Of a stretch of 64,000 nt of DNA, positions 49,170 to 59,593 are shown in pieces (positions within the stretch are counted from its first letter, which is position 1; the number at the start of each line of letters is the position of its first letter). Position numbers and translations under genes: made by a program. The notes below the pieces were generated by a model that saw only the letters and a program-made list of their open reading frames with translations, did no database searches and had not been told where the DNA came from. Origin of the DNA: Neobacillus mesonae (lineage in GTDB: Bacteria; Bacillota; Bacilli; Bacillales; Cytobacillaceae); assembly GCF_023715155.1 (NCBI RefSeq), contig NZ_JAMBNQ010000014.1:1-64000 (forward strand), read 5' to 3'.

Positions 49170-52100
49170 TTAAGATTGAACAAGTTCCTTTGTATCTTCC
49201 AGCCGGACAGATACAAGTTTAGAGACACCTGATTCCTGCATGGTTATACCATAAAGGACATCTGCCTCTTCCATTGTTCCTTTTCGATGGGTAATCACGA
49301 TAAACTGGGTTTCGCTGCTGTAGCGTTTTAAATATTGGCTAAAACGCTGAACATTAGCTTCATCCAATGCTGCTTCCACTTCATCGAGAATACAGAAAGG
49401 CACAGGGCGCACCTTTAATATGGAAAATAATAACGCAATGGCTGTTAAGGCACGTTCCCCGCCTGATAGGAGCCCTAAATTCTGTAATTTCTTCCCGGGA
49501 GGCTGTGCGACAATTTCAACGCCTGTATTTAGAATATCATCAGGCTCTGTCAGGATTAAATCAGCATGTCCTCCGCCGAAAAGTGCTCGAAAAACAGGTT
49601 CAAAATGGGAACGAACCCCATCAAATGTTTGTTTAAAACGTTTTTTCATTTCCTCATCCATTTCATCAATTACCTGGAAAAGGGTATCTTTCGCTTCTTG
49701 AAGATCTGTTTTTTGTTCATTTAAAAACTCATAACGTTCAGAAACGCGTTCATATTCTTCAATAGCACCTAAATTTACATTGCCAAGTTCGTCAATGGCA
49801 AGCTTAATCAGTTTGACCTTTTTACGTGCTTCCTCAACTGGAATTGATAACGGGTATTGTTCCTTCGCTCCATCAAAAGATAATAAATATTCTTCTCTTA
49901 AGCGGGCAAGACGATTTTCTAGTTCAACATCCAAGCGGTTCAATTTTACTTCCTCATCTTTTAATACGACCGTCATGCCTTTATGAATGCGTTTGGCTTC
50001 TCTTGTTTCTATTTCCAAATTTTCTAATGCATCTTGTAGTCCCAGACGTTCCTGCCGTCTAGAAGTAATTAATTGTAATGTTGCTTCTTTATCTTGCTGC
50101 TTACGTTTGGCTGCTTCTACTAATTGTTCCTCACCTGAACTGCTGTTTGACATTTCCGATGATAAAAGACTTAAATCTTCCTTAAGAATGGAAAGCTTTT
50201 GCTCGCTTTCCTCAAGCTCTATTGCAATTGCGCCAAACCGCTCTTTCAAATGCATATATTGCTCATTCTTAGAAGCAAACGCAACTTTTAAATCATTAAT
50301 CTCAGTTGTTAGTGCTTCCTTCGATGTAAGGTCATTTGTCTTCCGCTCAGTTAACTGCATAATTTGCTGGTCAAGTTCGCTAATTTGTGTTTGATAAACA
50401 ATTAGTGATTGAGTAATATTTTTCTTCCTAGAGGATAGAGTACTGATTTCTTCAGCAATTTGTCCTTTTTCAAGGTCATATATTTCCAGTCTTTCATTGA
50501 TATTTTTTTCTTCCAATTCCGCCGCGCGTTGATTACCCTTTAAAGTCTGTTCAATGAGCCTTAATTCTTCTCCATTTTTACGCATCTCTTCAAGCTGCGA
50601 TTCTTTTAAGGTTACTTCCTCTTTTAGGGACTTAACAGCTGCCTCTAAAGCCGCTGTTTTTTCCTCCATAATAACAAGCTTTTCTTTCAGGTCCTCAAGT
50701 TCTCCTTTTCTTGTTAACAAAGAGGATGTCTTCTGTTTAACAGTTCCGCCAGTCATGGAGCCGCCAGGATTAACTACATCACCATCAAGAGTTACCAGCC
50801 GTACACGATATTGAAGAATTTTTGCTAACTCATTTGCCCCTTTTAAATCTTTTGTAATCACAACACTGCCTAATAGGTTATTCATGATTTCAGCATATTT
50901 TCCTTCAAATCGAACAAGACTTACAGCAGGTCCAATAAGAGACGGATGCCCCTTTATCATGGATATTTGTGCCTGGGACAATGTTCTGCCTTTAATAACA
51001 TTAAGGGGTAAAAAGGTGGCTCTTCCATATGAATACTGTTTTAAATATTGAATGGCAGCCCGGCCGTTTTGTTCTGTATCAACTACTATATGCTGAAGGG
51101 ATCCCCCAAGGGCGGTTTCAATTGCTGTTCCATATTCTTTTGGAACAGTAATCAGTTCAGCAACAGCTCCTTCTATCCCTTTTAGCTTACTGCCGCGGGC
51201 CTTTAACACTTCTTTAACCCCTTGGAAAAATCCAGAGTAATCTTCCTCTAGTTCTTCAAGCATGTCCTTTTTTGATTTAGCCTGCTGCAGCAGCTGATAG
51301 GCTTGATATAACGTCTTTTCCTGTTTTTGATAGTTATTCTTTACGGATTCAAGCTGCCGTTTATGTTCGCGAAACCCTGCAACCTGGGCATCTAGTTTTT
51401 TTCCAGTATCATCAAGTTCTGCTTGAATATCCGCCTTTTTCTTTTCAGCTTTTTCGCGCTCCAGCAAAAATTTTTGATTTTCATCATCTAGACGAGTGCT
51501 CTTTCTTTCCTGCTGCTGAAATTGCTCTTCAATATATTTCAATTCATTTTTGGCACTGGCTTGTTCATTTAACAGCTCAATATATTCATCTTTTAATGCA
51601 TCAATTTTTTCATCAATATTTTCCCCATATAATTGCAGTTTTTCCTGTTTTCCCTTTAACTGTGCCTGCAATTGTTGCACCTGCTTCTCCAGATTGCTTA
51701 CTGAATCCGCAAAAGAATCCCGATTTTGTGTTAATGCTGCAATCTTATCCGTCAATTCGGAAATATTCATTTTTAACTGTTCTTTATTCTGGGCCGCATT
51801 TTTCCGCCTTTCTTTTAGGACTTCCTTGCGCCCTTCAAGCTTTTCAAGTTCTTCACTTGCATGAAGCAGAACATTTTGAAGCTCAGTAATCGATTCATCC
51901 AATGCCGTCATTTTGTCTCTTGTTTCAACGATCTTGGCTTCTTTTAATTGCAGCTCACTTGATAGTTTTAATTCCTCTTGCTGATGGTCCTCCAGCTGTT
52001 TTGAATGGTCTTCCCATTTCTTATTTAATTCCTCAATTTCATATACAGTTAAAGCTACTTCAAATTTCTCAAGTTCTTCTTTTTTCTCTAAAAAATCCTT

Positions 52101-52736
52101 TGCCATGGAGGCTTGTATCTTTAACGGCTCTACTTGGCCTTCAAGTTCATGCAAGATATCATAGACACGGTTTAAATTTTCCTGTGTCTCGGCTAATTTT
52201 CCTTCAGCTTTCTTCTTACGGGTCTTGTATTTTAAAACCCCTGCTGCTTCTTCAAAGATCGTTCTCCTGTCTTCTGCTTTGCTATTTAATATTTCTTCTA
52301 CTTTTCCTTGGCTGATAATGGAAAATGCTTCCCGGCCAAGCCCAGAATCCATAAATAAATCAATAATGTCCTTCAGCCTGCACGGCTGTTTATTGATAAA
52401 AAATTCACTATCTCCAGAGCGGGTAACTCTGCGTGTTACACTTACTTCATTATAATCAATCGAAAGGCCTTGCTCCTCGTTGTCTAATGTTAAGGTCACC
52501 TCTGCAAAATTAAGCGGCTTTCTTGTATCACTGCCGGCGAAAATGATGTCCTCCATTTTACTCCCGCGCAAGGATTTGGCAGATTGCTCTCCTAAAACCC
52601 AGCGAATTGCATCTGTAATATTACTTTTACCGCTGCCATTAGGACCGACTACCGCTGTTACCCCAGTAACAAAATCCACACTAATTCGGTCAGCAAAAGA
52701 TTTAAAGCCAATAATGTCCAACCGTTTTAAAAACAT
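49170..52736 (-). CDS. smc: Chromosome segregation protein Smc
   Basis: Smc forms with ScpA and ScpB the bacterial condensin. The 1188-residue protein has Walker A GPNGSGKSN (31-39), two very long coiled coils (about 170-500 and 680-1030), a hinge (about 505-675, LKGIEGAVAELITVPKEYGTAIETALGG...VTLDGDVVNPGGSMTGG), the ABC signature LLSGGERALTAIALL and Walker B FCILDEVEAALDE. The ATG at 52734-52736 follows AGGGAGG at 8 bases; the longer frame is not supported. It lies behind rnc with 54 bases between. Confidence 0.98.
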   Translation of the reverse strand: MFLKRLDIIGFKSFADRISVDFVTGVTAVVGPNGSGKSNITDAIRWVLGEQSAKSLRGSKMEDIIFAGSDTRKPLNFAEVTLTLDNEEQGLSIDYNEVSVTRRVTRSGDSEFFINKQPCRLKDIIDLFMDSGLGREAFSIISQGKVEEILNSKAEDRRTIFEEAAGVLKYKTRKKKAEGKLAETQENLNRVYDILHELEGQVEPLKIQASMAKDFLEKKEELEKFEVALTVYEIEELNKKWEDHSKQLEDHQQEELKLSSELQLKEAKIVETRDKMTALDESITELQNVLLHASEELEKLEGRKEVLKERRKNAAQNKEQLKMNISELTDKIAALTQNRDSFADSVSNLEKQVQQLQAQLKGKQEKLQLYGENIDEKIDALKDEYIELLNEQASAKNELKYIEEQFQQQERKSTRLDDENQKFLLEREKAEKKKADIQAELDDTGKKLDAQVAGFREHKRQLESVKNNYQKQEKTLYQAYQLLQQAKSKKDMLEELEEDYSGFFQGVKEVLKARGSKLKGIEGAVAELITVPKEYGTAIETALGGSLQHIVVDTEQNGRAAIQYLKQYSYGRATFLPLNVIKGRTLSQAQISMIKGHPSLIGPAVSLVRFEGKYAEIMNNLLGSVVITKDLKGANELAKILQYRVRLVTLDGDVVNPGGSMTGGTVKQKTSSLLTRKGELEDLKEKLVIMEEKTAALEAAVKSLKEEVTLKESQLEEMRKNGEELRLIEQTLKGNQRAAELEEKNINERLEIYDLEKGQIAEEISTLSSRKKNITQSLIVYQTQISELDQQIMQLTERKTNDLTSKEALTTEINDLKVAFASKNEQYMHLKERFGAIAIELEESEQKLSILKEDLSLLSSEMSNSSSGEEQLVEAAKRKQQDKEATLQLITSRRQERLGLQDALENLEIETREAKRIHKGMTVVLKDEEVKLNRLDVELENRLARLREEYLLSFDGAKEQYPLSIPVEEARKKVKLIKLAIDELGNVNLGAIEEYERVSERYEFLNEQKTDLQEAKDTLFQVIDEMDEEMKKRFKQTFDGVRSHFEPVFRALFGGGHADLILTEPDDILNTGVEIVAQPPGKKLQNLGLLSGGERALTAIALLFSILKVRPVPFCILDEVEAALDEANVQRFSQYLKRYSSETQFIVITHRKGTMEEADVLYGITMQESGVSKLVSVRLEDTKELVQS

Positions 52737-52790
52737 TACTTTATCCTCCCTAAATGCTAAAGGGATTTCTCCTCTATACATTTGCCCATT

Positions 52791-53531
52791 CTAAGTTGTC
52801 TTGGTTTTCAATACTTCTAAAGCTTTTTGTGCAGCATGCTGTTCAGCTTCTTTTTTTGACCTTCCTGTTCCCGTTCCCAGCTCTTCACCATTAAGAGTGA
52901 CCTTAGAGACAAATTCTTTATTGTGGGCTGGGCCTTTTTCCTGGAGGACATGATATTCAATCATACCCGTACCATCCCGCTGAACATACTCCTGCAATTG
53001 GCTTTTAAAATCCATCACATGAGAAAAAGCACCGGCATTTACTTTAGGGTATACAGTTCTTTCCAAGAATCTAATTACAGTTTCAATTCCTTGATCTAAA
53101 TAAAGTGCACCAATGAATGCCTCAAAAACATCCGCAAGTAATGCGGGACGTTCTCTTCCGCCAGTCATTTCTTCCCCTTTACCAAGCAATATGAATTTAC
53201 CAAACTGAAGTTCATTGGCAAAAGTTACAAGTGACGGCTCACAAACTATAGCAGCCCTCAGTTTTGTTAACTCTCCTTCTTTCATTGTCGGATACTTTTT
53301 GAAAAGGAATTGTGACACAGTTAACTCAAGAACAGCATCTCCTAAAAACTCCAGCCTTTCATTATCTTCAAAAGGCTTTCTTCGATGCTCATTCACATAT
53401 GATGAATGAGTAAAAGCATGTCTTAATAATTTTTCGTTGGTAAATGAAATTCCTATCATCTGTTGGAAATCCTTAAATTGGTAATCCCTTCCACGGTTGT
53501 TTACTCCTTTTTCTTTCCCATTCATGCGCAT
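52791..53531 (-). CDS. rnc: Ribonuclease III
   Basis: RNase III cleaves double-stranded RNA in rRNA precursors and mRNAs. The 246-residue protein has the catalytic motif [34 protein letters not shown], and a C-terminal double-stranded RNA-binding domain ([34 protein letters not shown]...[13 protein letters not shown]). The ATG at 53529-53531 is preferred because AAGGTGG precedes it by 8 bases; the longer frame starts with a GTG within that site. Confidence 0.97.
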   Translation of the reverse strand: MRMNGKEKGVNNRGRDYQFKDFQQMIGISFTNEKLLRHAFTHSSYVNEHRRKPFEDNERLEFLGDAVLELTVSQFLFKKYPTMKEGELTKLRAAIVCEPSLVTFANELQFGKFILLGKGEEMTGGRERPALLADVFEAFIGALYLDQGIETVIRFLERTVYPKVNAGAFSHVMDFKSQLQEYVQRDGTGMIEYHVLQEKGPAHNKEFVSKVTLNGEELGTGTGRSKKEAEQHAAQKALEVLKTKTT

Positions 53532-53647
53532 TAATGTCTCCACCTTGTACTAAATTCAACTGATATTGTTAGTTTAAGAAAAACTTTCACAAAACGCAAA
53601 GAAACTTGGCAAAATTAAATACTATTTGCCAAGTCTATTTTACAGTA

Positions 53648-53767
53648 AGAAAAGCGAAGGCGCCACGTTCAGGGGCGACAAGAATAAGACTAGCGTCGTA
53701 ATGGCTGCTCTTTAACCATCTTGACGGCTTGGTTTATTACTCGAGCCGCTTGGCGCCGCAGCCAGAC
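53648..53767. repeat. Dispersed GC-rich intergenic repeat, copy R6
   Basis: GAAAAGCGAAGGCGCCACG opens the block, GGGGCGACAAGAATAAGAC and GCTCTTTAACC follow, and CTCGAGCCGCTTGGCGCCGC closes it. It shares GACAAG(N)AT, TTTAACC and CTCGAGC blocks with copy R8. It lies between acpP's terminator and rnc. Confidence 0.7.
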
Positions 53768-53769
53768 AA

Positions 53770-53797
53770 GAAAGCCCCGTTTGAAAACGGGGCTTTA
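53770..53797 (-). terminator. Terminator of acpP
   Basis: AAAGCCCCGTTT and AAACGGGGCTTT form a 12-bp stem with a very small loop, followed by CTTG on the minus strand. It lies about 20 bases behind the acpP stop. Confidence 0.85.
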
Positions 53798-53817
53798 GGT
53801 GCATGCTCTAACGAAAT

Positions 53818-54051
53818 TTACTTTTTGCTATTTATGTAGTTCACAGCATCACCTACTGTGCCAATTTTTTCAGCATCTTCGTCAGAAATTTCCATATCAA
53901 ACTCATCTTCTAATTCCATTACTAATTCAACTACGTCAAGGGAATCAGCACCAAGATCATCTTTAAACGAAGCTTCAAGTGTTACTTGAGACTCGTCCAC
54001 TCCTAAACGGTCAACGACGATCTTTGTTACACGTTCTAATACCTCTGCCAT
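53818..54051 (-). CDS. acpP: Acyl carrier protein
   Basis: AcpP carries growing fatty acyl chains on a phosphopantetheine arm. The 77-residue acidic protein has the attachment Ser37 in [10 protein letters not shown]. The ATG at 54049-54051 follows GGGAGGTG; the frame starting at 54060 is not supported. A TATAAT-like -10 (54074-54079) lies about 23 bases before the start. It follows fabG after about 117 bases that contain a short GC-rich fragment like those of the dispersed family. Confidence 0.98.
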   Translation of the reverse strand: MAEVLERVTKIVVDRLGVDESQVTLEASFKDDLGADSLDVVELVMELEDEFDMEISDEDAEKIGTVGDAVNYINSKK

Positions 54052-54168
54052 GCTTTTCACCTCCCCTCAAGCTATTATAAAGGATTTCTTTTAAATAATA
54101 CAGACGAACTTTGCGAATTGTTCAGTTCCGACAGCCAGGCGCTCCGAAGCGGGCAAAAAGCGTGTCAT

Positions 54169-54912
54169 TTACATGACCATTCCGCCATCAATATGTAATG
54201 TTTGCCCAGTTATATATTCAGCGTCGTCTGAAGCAAGAAATGCCGCCGCTTTGGCTATATCTTTTGGTTCTCCTAAACGGGCGAGGGGGATTTGTTTTAA
54301 CATTTCTGCTTTTACATCTTCAGGAAGTTTATCTGTCATATCAGTAGTGATAAAACCTGGAGCAATTGCATTAACGGTAATATTACGAGAAGCAAGCTCC
54401 TTAGCAGTGGTTTTCGTTAAACCAATAACCCCCGCTTTTGCTGCAACATAGTTTGCCTGCCCCGGATTACCGCTGATTCCGACAATAGAAGCCATATTAA
54501 TTATTCTTCCTTTTCTCTGCTTCATCATTTGTCTTGTTACCGCTTTTGTCACTAAGAAAACCCCTTTAAGGTTTGTATTAATGACATCATCCCATTCTTC
54601 TTCCTTCATTCTCATAAGTAAATTATCTCTTGTAATCCCCGCATTATTAACGAGAATATCAAGACTGCCAAAATGATCAATTGTTGCTTTCACCATTTCA
54701 GCCACTTCACTAGAATCAGATACATTGCATTTTATAGCAAATGCTTCCCTGCCAAGTGCTTTGATTTCATCTACAACTTCGTTTGCCTTCTCTTCACTTC
54801 CGGCAAAATTTACTGCTACATTTGCCCCCTGCTTAGCAAGCTCAAGAGCTACTTCACGGCCGATTCCTCGAGATGCTCCTGTAACCAGTGCTGACTTCCC
54901 TGCTAAACTCAT
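54169..54912 (-). CDS. fabG: 3-oxoacyl-ACP reductase
   Basis: FabG reduces beta-ketoacyl-ACP with NADPH in fatty acid elongation. The 247-residue short-chain dehydrogenase has the cofactor loop TGASRGIG (11-18), NNAG (89-92) and the catalytic Ser142, Tyr155 and Lys159. The start overlaps the fabD stop by 4 bases. It is the last gene of the fapR-plsX-fabD-fabG operon. Confidence 0.98.
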   Translation of the reverse strand: MSLAGKSALVTGASRGIGREVALELAKQGANVAVNFAGSEEKANEVVDEIKALGREAFAIKCNVSDSSEVAEMVKATIDHFGSLDILVNNAGITRDNLLMRMKEEEWDDVINTNLKGVFLVTKAVTRQMMKQRKGRIINMASIVGISGNPGQANYVAAKAGVIGLTKTTAKELASRNITVNAIAPGFITTDMTDKLPEDVKAEMLKQIPLARLGEPKDIAKAAAFLASDDAEYITGQTLHIDGGMVM

Positions 54913-55856
54913 AGCTTTTCCTCCTTTAAGGCATCGATTACACTTGAAGCGGCTGCTTCATCCGAAACAGAATAAATCGTGACAGTTTTATCAATTTTTT
55001 TAATTAATCCAGAAAGAACTTTTCCAGGTCCAATTTCAATAAAGGTGTCAACCCCTAATTCAATCATTTTTTGTATCGAATCTTCCCATAGAACAGGAGA
55101 ATAAAGCTGCTCAATTAATTGATCCTTAATTTCTTCCGCTTTTGTTACGGGTTCTGCAGTTACATTAGCGATAACAGGGATCCTGGCATCATTCATTTCA
55201 AGTCCGTCCAATACTTCTCTCAGTTTTGTGGCAGCTGGTTCCATTAATGGTGAATGGAATGGACCGCTCACTTCCAGCGGCAGAACTCTTTTAGCCCCTG
55301 CTTCTTTTGCTTTTACACCAGCCGATTCTACTCCTGCTTTTGAACCAGAAATAACAATTTGACCAGGACAATTTAAATTGGCTAAAGCAACAGGCATTCC
55401 TGATGCCGTTACTGCTTCTGTTACAGCGGAAAGCTTGTTACGGTCAAGGCCTAAAACAGCAGCCATCGAACCTTCACCATTTGGTACGGCGTTTTCCATA
55501 AATTCGCCTCTTTTTCTAACCGCAAAAACACCATCAGCGAAGCTTAAGACGCCGGCAGCAACTAGTGCTGTATATTCACCTAAACTATGGCCGGCAACAA
55601 AATCGGCTTTCACTCCGGATTTTTGAAAGAAGTCCAAAAGAGCAATGCTCGTTGTTAATAGTGCTGGCTGCGTGTTTACGGTTAATGTCAACTCTTCCTT
55701 TGGTCCCTCAAAAATCAATTGACTTAATGGACTATTTAATGTTTCATCTGCCTTTTGGAAATATGCCATTACATCTGGATATTTTTCCGCAAGGTCTTTT
55801 CCCATTCCAACCGTTTGTGATCCTTGTCCTGGAAACACAAATGCGATTTTCTTCAT
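54909..55856 (-). CDS. fabD: Malonyl-CoA:ACP transacylase
   Basis: FabD loads malonate onto acyl carrier protein for fatty acid synthesis. The 315-residue protein has [11 protein letters not shown] (9-19), catalytic Ser91 in GHSLGEY and His201 in SGPFHSPLM. It lies 4 bases behind plsX and overlaps fabG by 4 bases, all in the FapR-controlled operon. Confidence 0.98.
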   Translation of the reverse strand: MKKIAFVFPGQGSQTVGMGKDLAEKYPDVMAYFQKADETLNSPLSQLIFEGPKEELTLTVNTQPALLTTSIALLDFFQKSGVKADFVAGHSLGEYTALVAAGVLSFADGVFAVRKRGEFMENAVPNGEGSMAAVLGLDRNKLSAVTEAVTASGMPVALANLNCPGQIVISGSKAGVESAGVKAKEAGAKRVLPLEVSGPFHSPLMEPAATKLREVLDGLEMNDARIPVIANVTAEPVTKAEEIKDQLIEQLYSPVLWEDSIQKMIELGVDTFIEIGPGKVLSGLIKKIDKTVTIYSVSDEAAASSVIDALKEEKL

Positions 55857-55860
55857 CTAA

Positions 55861-56862
55861 TCACTCCCCATGCTTTTGCTTTGTTTCTTCAATAGTTTGT
55901 TTAATTTGACCGACAACATTGTTTGCGGCCATTTCCCTCGTCTGCCTTACTGCACTATATAACGCACGGGCATTTGAAGAGCCGTGTGCTTTTATGACTG
56001 GAGCTTTCAGTCCAAACAGCGCAGCCCCGCCATATTCGGAATAATCAAGTGTATTTTTTAACTGCATAAGATTTGGCTTTAAAATGGCAGCGGCTAATTT
56101 GCTTTTAAAGCTGCTCATTAAAGTAGTTTTTAACATTTTAAACATTGAAAGGGCAGTTCCTTCAACGGTTTTTAACACCATGTTTCCAGTGAATCCATCT
56201 GTTACAACAACATCAGCCACACCATTAAGCAAATCACGCGCCTCAACATTGCCGACAAAATGTAAGTTTGCTGATTTTAACAAATCAAAAGCATGCTTTG
56301 TTAAATCATTGCCTTTTTTCTCTTCTGTTCCAATATTTAAAAGTCCAACCCTTGGATTTGATATACCTCTAACCTTCTGACAGTAAATGGAACCCATTAT
56401 GGCATATTGAAGCAGGTGCTCAGGTTTTGCATCTGCATTTGCCCCTACATCTAAAAGCAGGAAACCCTCCCCGCCGAGTGTTGGAAGTGTGGGCGCTAAT
56501 GCAGGCCGGTCAATTCCTTCAATTCTTCCTACCACAAAAAGACCAGCAGCCATAAGTGCACCTGTATTTCCTGCAGAAAGACAAGCATCTGCTGTCCCGT
56601 CCGCTACCTGCTGGGCAGCCAGTACCATGGATGCATTTTTCTTGCGTCGGACTGCCCTTACCGGTTCATCAGTACCAAGAATTACATCAGTTGTATGTAT
56701 AATAGAAATTCGATCATGACTTGTTAAAGTTTCTTTTATTTTATTTTCGTCTCCGACTAGAGTGATTTCAATATCTGGAAAAGCTTCTACTGCCTTCAAG
56801 GCCCCTAAGACGATTTCCTTTGGAGCATGATCCCCGCCCATCGCATCAATTGCAATTTTCAT
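55861..56862 (-). CDS. plsX: Phosphate acyltransferase PlsX
   Basis: PlsX makes acyl phosphate from acyl-ACP, the acyl donor for PlsY in phospholipid synthesis. The 333-residue protein begins [21 protein letters not shown] and has [26 protein letters not shown] and [24 protein letters not shown]. The ATG at 56860-56862 follows AAAGGATGAG; the upstream ATG (56871) lies inside this site. It follows fapR by 12 bases. Confidence 0.98.
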   Translation of the reverse strand: MKIAIDAMGGDHAPKEIVLGALKAVEAFPDIEITLVGDENKIKETLTSHDRISIIHTTDVILGTDEPVRAVRRKKNASMVLAAQQVADGTADACLSAGNTGALMAAGLFVVGRIEGIDRPALAPTLPTLGGEGFLLLDVGANADAKPEHLLQYAIMGSIYCQKVRGISNPRVGLLNIGTEEKKGNDLTKHAFDLLKSANLHFVGNVEARDLLNGVADVVVTDGFTGNMVLKTVEGTALSMFKMLKTTLMSSFKSKLAAAILKPNLMQLKNTLDYSEYGGAALFGLKAPVIKAHGSSNARALYSAVRQTREMAANNVVGQIKQTIEETKQKHGE

Positions 56863-56874
56863 CTGTCTCATCCT

Positions 56875-57441
56875 TTAGTTAGTTTTCGAACGATACATTT
56901 CAAAGTCTCCGGTAAAGACCAATTCATTATTCACAAAACTTGTTACTTCAACAGTGGTTCTGCCATTCTTGTCATCAATTTTATTCACTTTCGCTTTAGC
57001 CACCACGCGCTCGTTCAGCTTAACAGACCGCTTAAATTGAATATTGGCCTTTGCTGTTAACGCCAATTCATCATTTATGACTGCTACTGCAAGTGAGTTT
57101 GCCTGAGCGAAAAGATGATGCCCCCTCGCAATATTATTCCGTTTAAATACGTGTTCTTCCTTTACATCAAATATGGAAATAGCACTTTGGTCAAGTTCAA
57201 TATCGATAATTTCGCCAATTACTTCATCCAATGGTAATGAGCGTACTTCTGCCTCAAATCGTTTCTCAGCCACTGTTTTTATACGTTCTCGAAGTTCTGG
57301 AATCGATAATTCCAACCTGTCCAAACGAATCGTCTGAACACTTACTTTAAATTTCTCAGCGAGTTCCTCATCTGTGACAAATGGGTTTTCATTAATTGTT
57401 GCAGCAAGCATACCCTGCCGCTCTTTTTTATTTCTTCGCAT
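56875..57441 (-). CDS. fapR: Fatty acid and phospholipid synthesis repressor FapR
   Basis: FapR represses lipid synthesis genes and is released by malonyl-CoA. The 188 residues match B. subtilis FapR: an N-terminal helix-turn-helix (1-50, [37 protein letters not shown]) and a hotdog ligand domain ([19 protein letters not shown]). The start at 57439-57441 (MRRNKKERQ) matches the family. A FapR operator lies directly upstream on its own promoter. Confidence 0.97.
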   Translation of the reverse strand: MRRNKKERQGMLAATINENPFVTDEELAEKFKVSVQTIRLDRLELSIPELRERIKTVAEKRFEAEVRSLPLDEVIGEIIDIELDQSAISIFDVKEEHVFKRNNIARGHHLFAQANSLAVAVINDELALTAKANIQFKRSVKLNERVVAKAKVNKIDDKNGRTTVEVTSFVNNELVFTGDFEMYRSKTN

Positions 57442-57461
57442 TTGATACACCGTCCGAGATC

Positions 57462-57478
57462 TTATGACTAGGTACTAA
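57462..57478 (-). promoter_or_regulatory. FapR operator
   Basis: TTAGTACCTAGTCATAA on the minus strand is an imperfect 17-base dyad close to the FapR consensus TTAGTA-N5-TACTAA. It lies a few bases downstream of the -10 of the fapR promoter, covering the likely start point, so FapR would block its own operon. Confidence 0.82.
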
Positions 57479-57482
57479 GAGT

Positions 57483-57511
57483 AGTATAAAAGTTAAAAAA
57501 GCAGATTGCAA
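57483..57511 (-). promoter_or_regulatory. Sigma-A promoter of fapR-plsX-fabD-fabG
   Basis: TTGCAA (57506-57511), exactly 17 bases and TATACT (57483-57488) on the minus strand. The -35 lies within the recG terminator stem. Confidence 0.75.
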
Positions 57512-57543
57512 GAATAACTTACTTTCCTGTAATCTGCTTTTAG
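57494..57543 (-). terminator. Terminator of recG, overlapping the fapR promoter
   Basis: AAAGCAGATT and AATCTGCTTT pair over 10-11 bp with a 23-base loop, followed by TTTTTTAAC on the minus strand. It begins two bases after the recG stop; its 3' arm and T-tract form the spacer of the fapR promoter. Confidence 0.75.
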
Positions 57544-57544
57544 C

Positions 57545-59593
57545 TTAGTCCAGCTTTTCTCCCTCTAATATTCCTGAAATCTCCAGTTGATTTCTTAAAT
57601 TAGAATACTCTGGCGCCTTCCAAAAATAGTGTGATTGAATCAAGAGCGCTGCATCATTTCGGGCTGTTTCAAGCGCACGGTAATCATGTACCATGTCTGC
57701 CACCTTAAATTCTGGAATCCCGCTTTGTTTTTTTCCAAAAAAGTCACCCGGGCCCCTTAGTTCTAAATCTTTTTCACTTAGAACAAAGCCATCATTTGTT
57801 TCGGTCATGATTCTCATTCTTTCCTGACCTGTTTCAGATTTAGGATTGGCAAGTAAAATACAATATGATTGATCACTTCCGCGGCCAACCCTTCCACGCA
57901 GCTGATGGAGTTGTGAAAGGCCAAATCTTTCGGCATCATAAATAACCATAATGGTAGCATTAGGTACGTTAACCCCAACTTCAACGACCGTAGTCGATAC
58001 CAGCACCTGAACCTCATTAAGACTGAATGCTTTCATAACTGAATCTTTTTCTTCTGAACTTAAGCGTCCATGCATCAATCCTACATGGTATCGATTTTGA
58101 AAATAGTGGCTCAGTGCAGTGTGAACATCAATCGCATTCTGGACATCGAGCTTGTCCGACTCCTCAATCAATGGGCAAATAATATATGCCTGATGACCCT
58201 TAATCAATTCTTTTTCTACAAATCCAAGGACACGTTCGAGCATTTCAGGCTTAGACCAGTAAGTCTCGATTTTTTTTCTTCCAGCCGGCATTTCATCGAT
58301 AACGGATACGTCCATTTCACCGAAAACGGTAATCGCAAGTGTTCTCGGAATGGGTGTTGCCGTCATAAATAAGACATCAGGATTTTCTCCTTTTTCGCGC
58401 AGAACACGCCGCTGTTCTACACCAAAACGGTGTTGTTCATCTGTAATGACAAGTCCTAATCGTTTAAAAGAAACCTCATCTTGAATAAGTGCATGGGTGC
58501 CAATTAAAATATTAATATTTCCAGCAGCCAATTCAGCTAAAATCTCTTTTCTCCTCTTTCCTTTAACAGAGCTTGTCAGCAGTTCACATCTGATTGCAAA
58601 GGACTCAAATAACTGTTTTAAGGAATCCGCATGCTGTTCAGCTAAAATCTCCGTTGGAACCATGAGGGCACCCTGAAATCCTGCAGTGCATGATGCATAT
58701 AGAGCTATGGCTGCTGCCACAGTTTTTCCTGCCCCAACATCCCCCTGTAATAAACGGTTCATCCTGTAAGGCGATAACATGTCCGTTAATACTTCATTAA
58801 CAACCCTTTTTTGCGCATTTGTTAACGGAAATGGAAGATTATTAATAAATTCTTGTAATTTTTCAAGATCATAGTCTTGTTTAATCCCTGGGGAGTGCTC
58901 CCGTTCAAATTTTCTTAATCCCTGCATTTTTAATTGAAATTGAAGAAATTCCTCATATACCAGTCTTCTTCTTGCCTGTTTAACATCTTCTTGATTACCC
59001 GGAAAATGCATGGCTTTGATACATTCACGTCGTCCCAGAAGACGATATTTGTGCAGCAATGTTTCTGGCAGCGTTTCTTCTATATATCCCCCAAATTGTT
59101 GAAAAGCAAGACTAATAAATTTCCGCATCCCTTTTTTGGTGATTTTACCTTTCAATGAATAAACCGGTTCAAAATCATGCTGTTTCGTGTTGCTTCCAAG
59201 CTGTAGTTCCTGCCCCGTGATCGTCTGACGGTGGGCATCCCATTTTCCTGTCACTGTTACAGTTTCATTGATGATCATTTTCTTTTTTAAATAGGGTTGG
59301 TTAAAAAAGACTGCCTTAATCAAATATCGCCCGACTAGAAGGCGAATCGTAAGCTTCGATTTTTTTCTGCCATAATAGACAAGAGAAGGCTCACTATGAA
59401 CCTCCCCTTCGACTGTTACCTTCTCTTCATGCTTGACCTCGCTTAAGTCTCGAAGACGATAATCCTCATACCGATATGGAAAATATTCTAATAAATCCTG
59501 AATCGTATGGATTTTCATTTCTGACAAGGTTTCAGCCGTTTCTTCACCAATCCCCTTTAATACTTCTACTGATTGATTAAGATATTGATTCAC
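57545..59593 (-). CDS. recG: ATP-dependent DNA helicase RecG
   Basis: RecG remodels stalled forks and branched DNA. The 682-residue protein has an N-terminal wedge domain with OB fold (about 1-170), helicase domain 1 with LLQGDVGAGKTVAA and the box ITDEQHRFGVEQR, and domain 2 with STTVVEVGVNVPNATIMVIYDAERFGLSQLHQLRGRVGRG. It overlaps the sdaAA stop by 4 bases, so it is probably expressed with the serine dehydratase genes. Confidence 0.98.
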   Translation of the reverse strand: MNQYLNQSVEVLKGIGEETAETLSEMKIHTIQDLLEYFPYRYEDYRLRDLSEVKHEEKVTVEGEVHSEPSLVYYGRKKSKLTIRLLVGRYLIKAVFFNQPYLKKKMIINETVTVTGKWDAHRQTITGQELQLGSNTKQHDFEPVYSLKGKITKKGMRKFISLAFQQFGGYIEETLPETLLHKYRLLGRRECIKAMHFPGNQEDVKQARRRLVYEEFLQFQLKMQGLRKFEREHSPGIKQDYDLEKLQEFINNLPFPLTNAQKRVVNEVLTDMLSPYRMNRLLQGDVGAGKTVAAAIALYASCTAGFQGALMVPTEILAEQHADSLKQLFESFAIRCELLTSSVKGKRRKEILAELAAGNINILIGTHALIQDEVSFKRLGLVITDEQHRFGVEQRRVLREKGENPDVLFMTATPIPRTLAITVFGEMDVSVIDEMPAGRKKIETYWSKPEMLERVLGFVEKELIKGHQAYIICPLIEESDKLDVQNAIDVHTALSHYFQNRYHVGLMHGRLSSEEKDSVMKAFSLNEVQVLVSTTVVEVGVNVPNATIMVIYDAERFGLSQLHQLRGRVGRGSDQSYCILLANPKSETGQERMRIMTETNDGFVLSEKDLELRGPGDFFGKKQSGIPEFKVADMVHDYRALETARNDAALLIQSHYFWKAPEYSNLRNQLEISGILEGEKLD

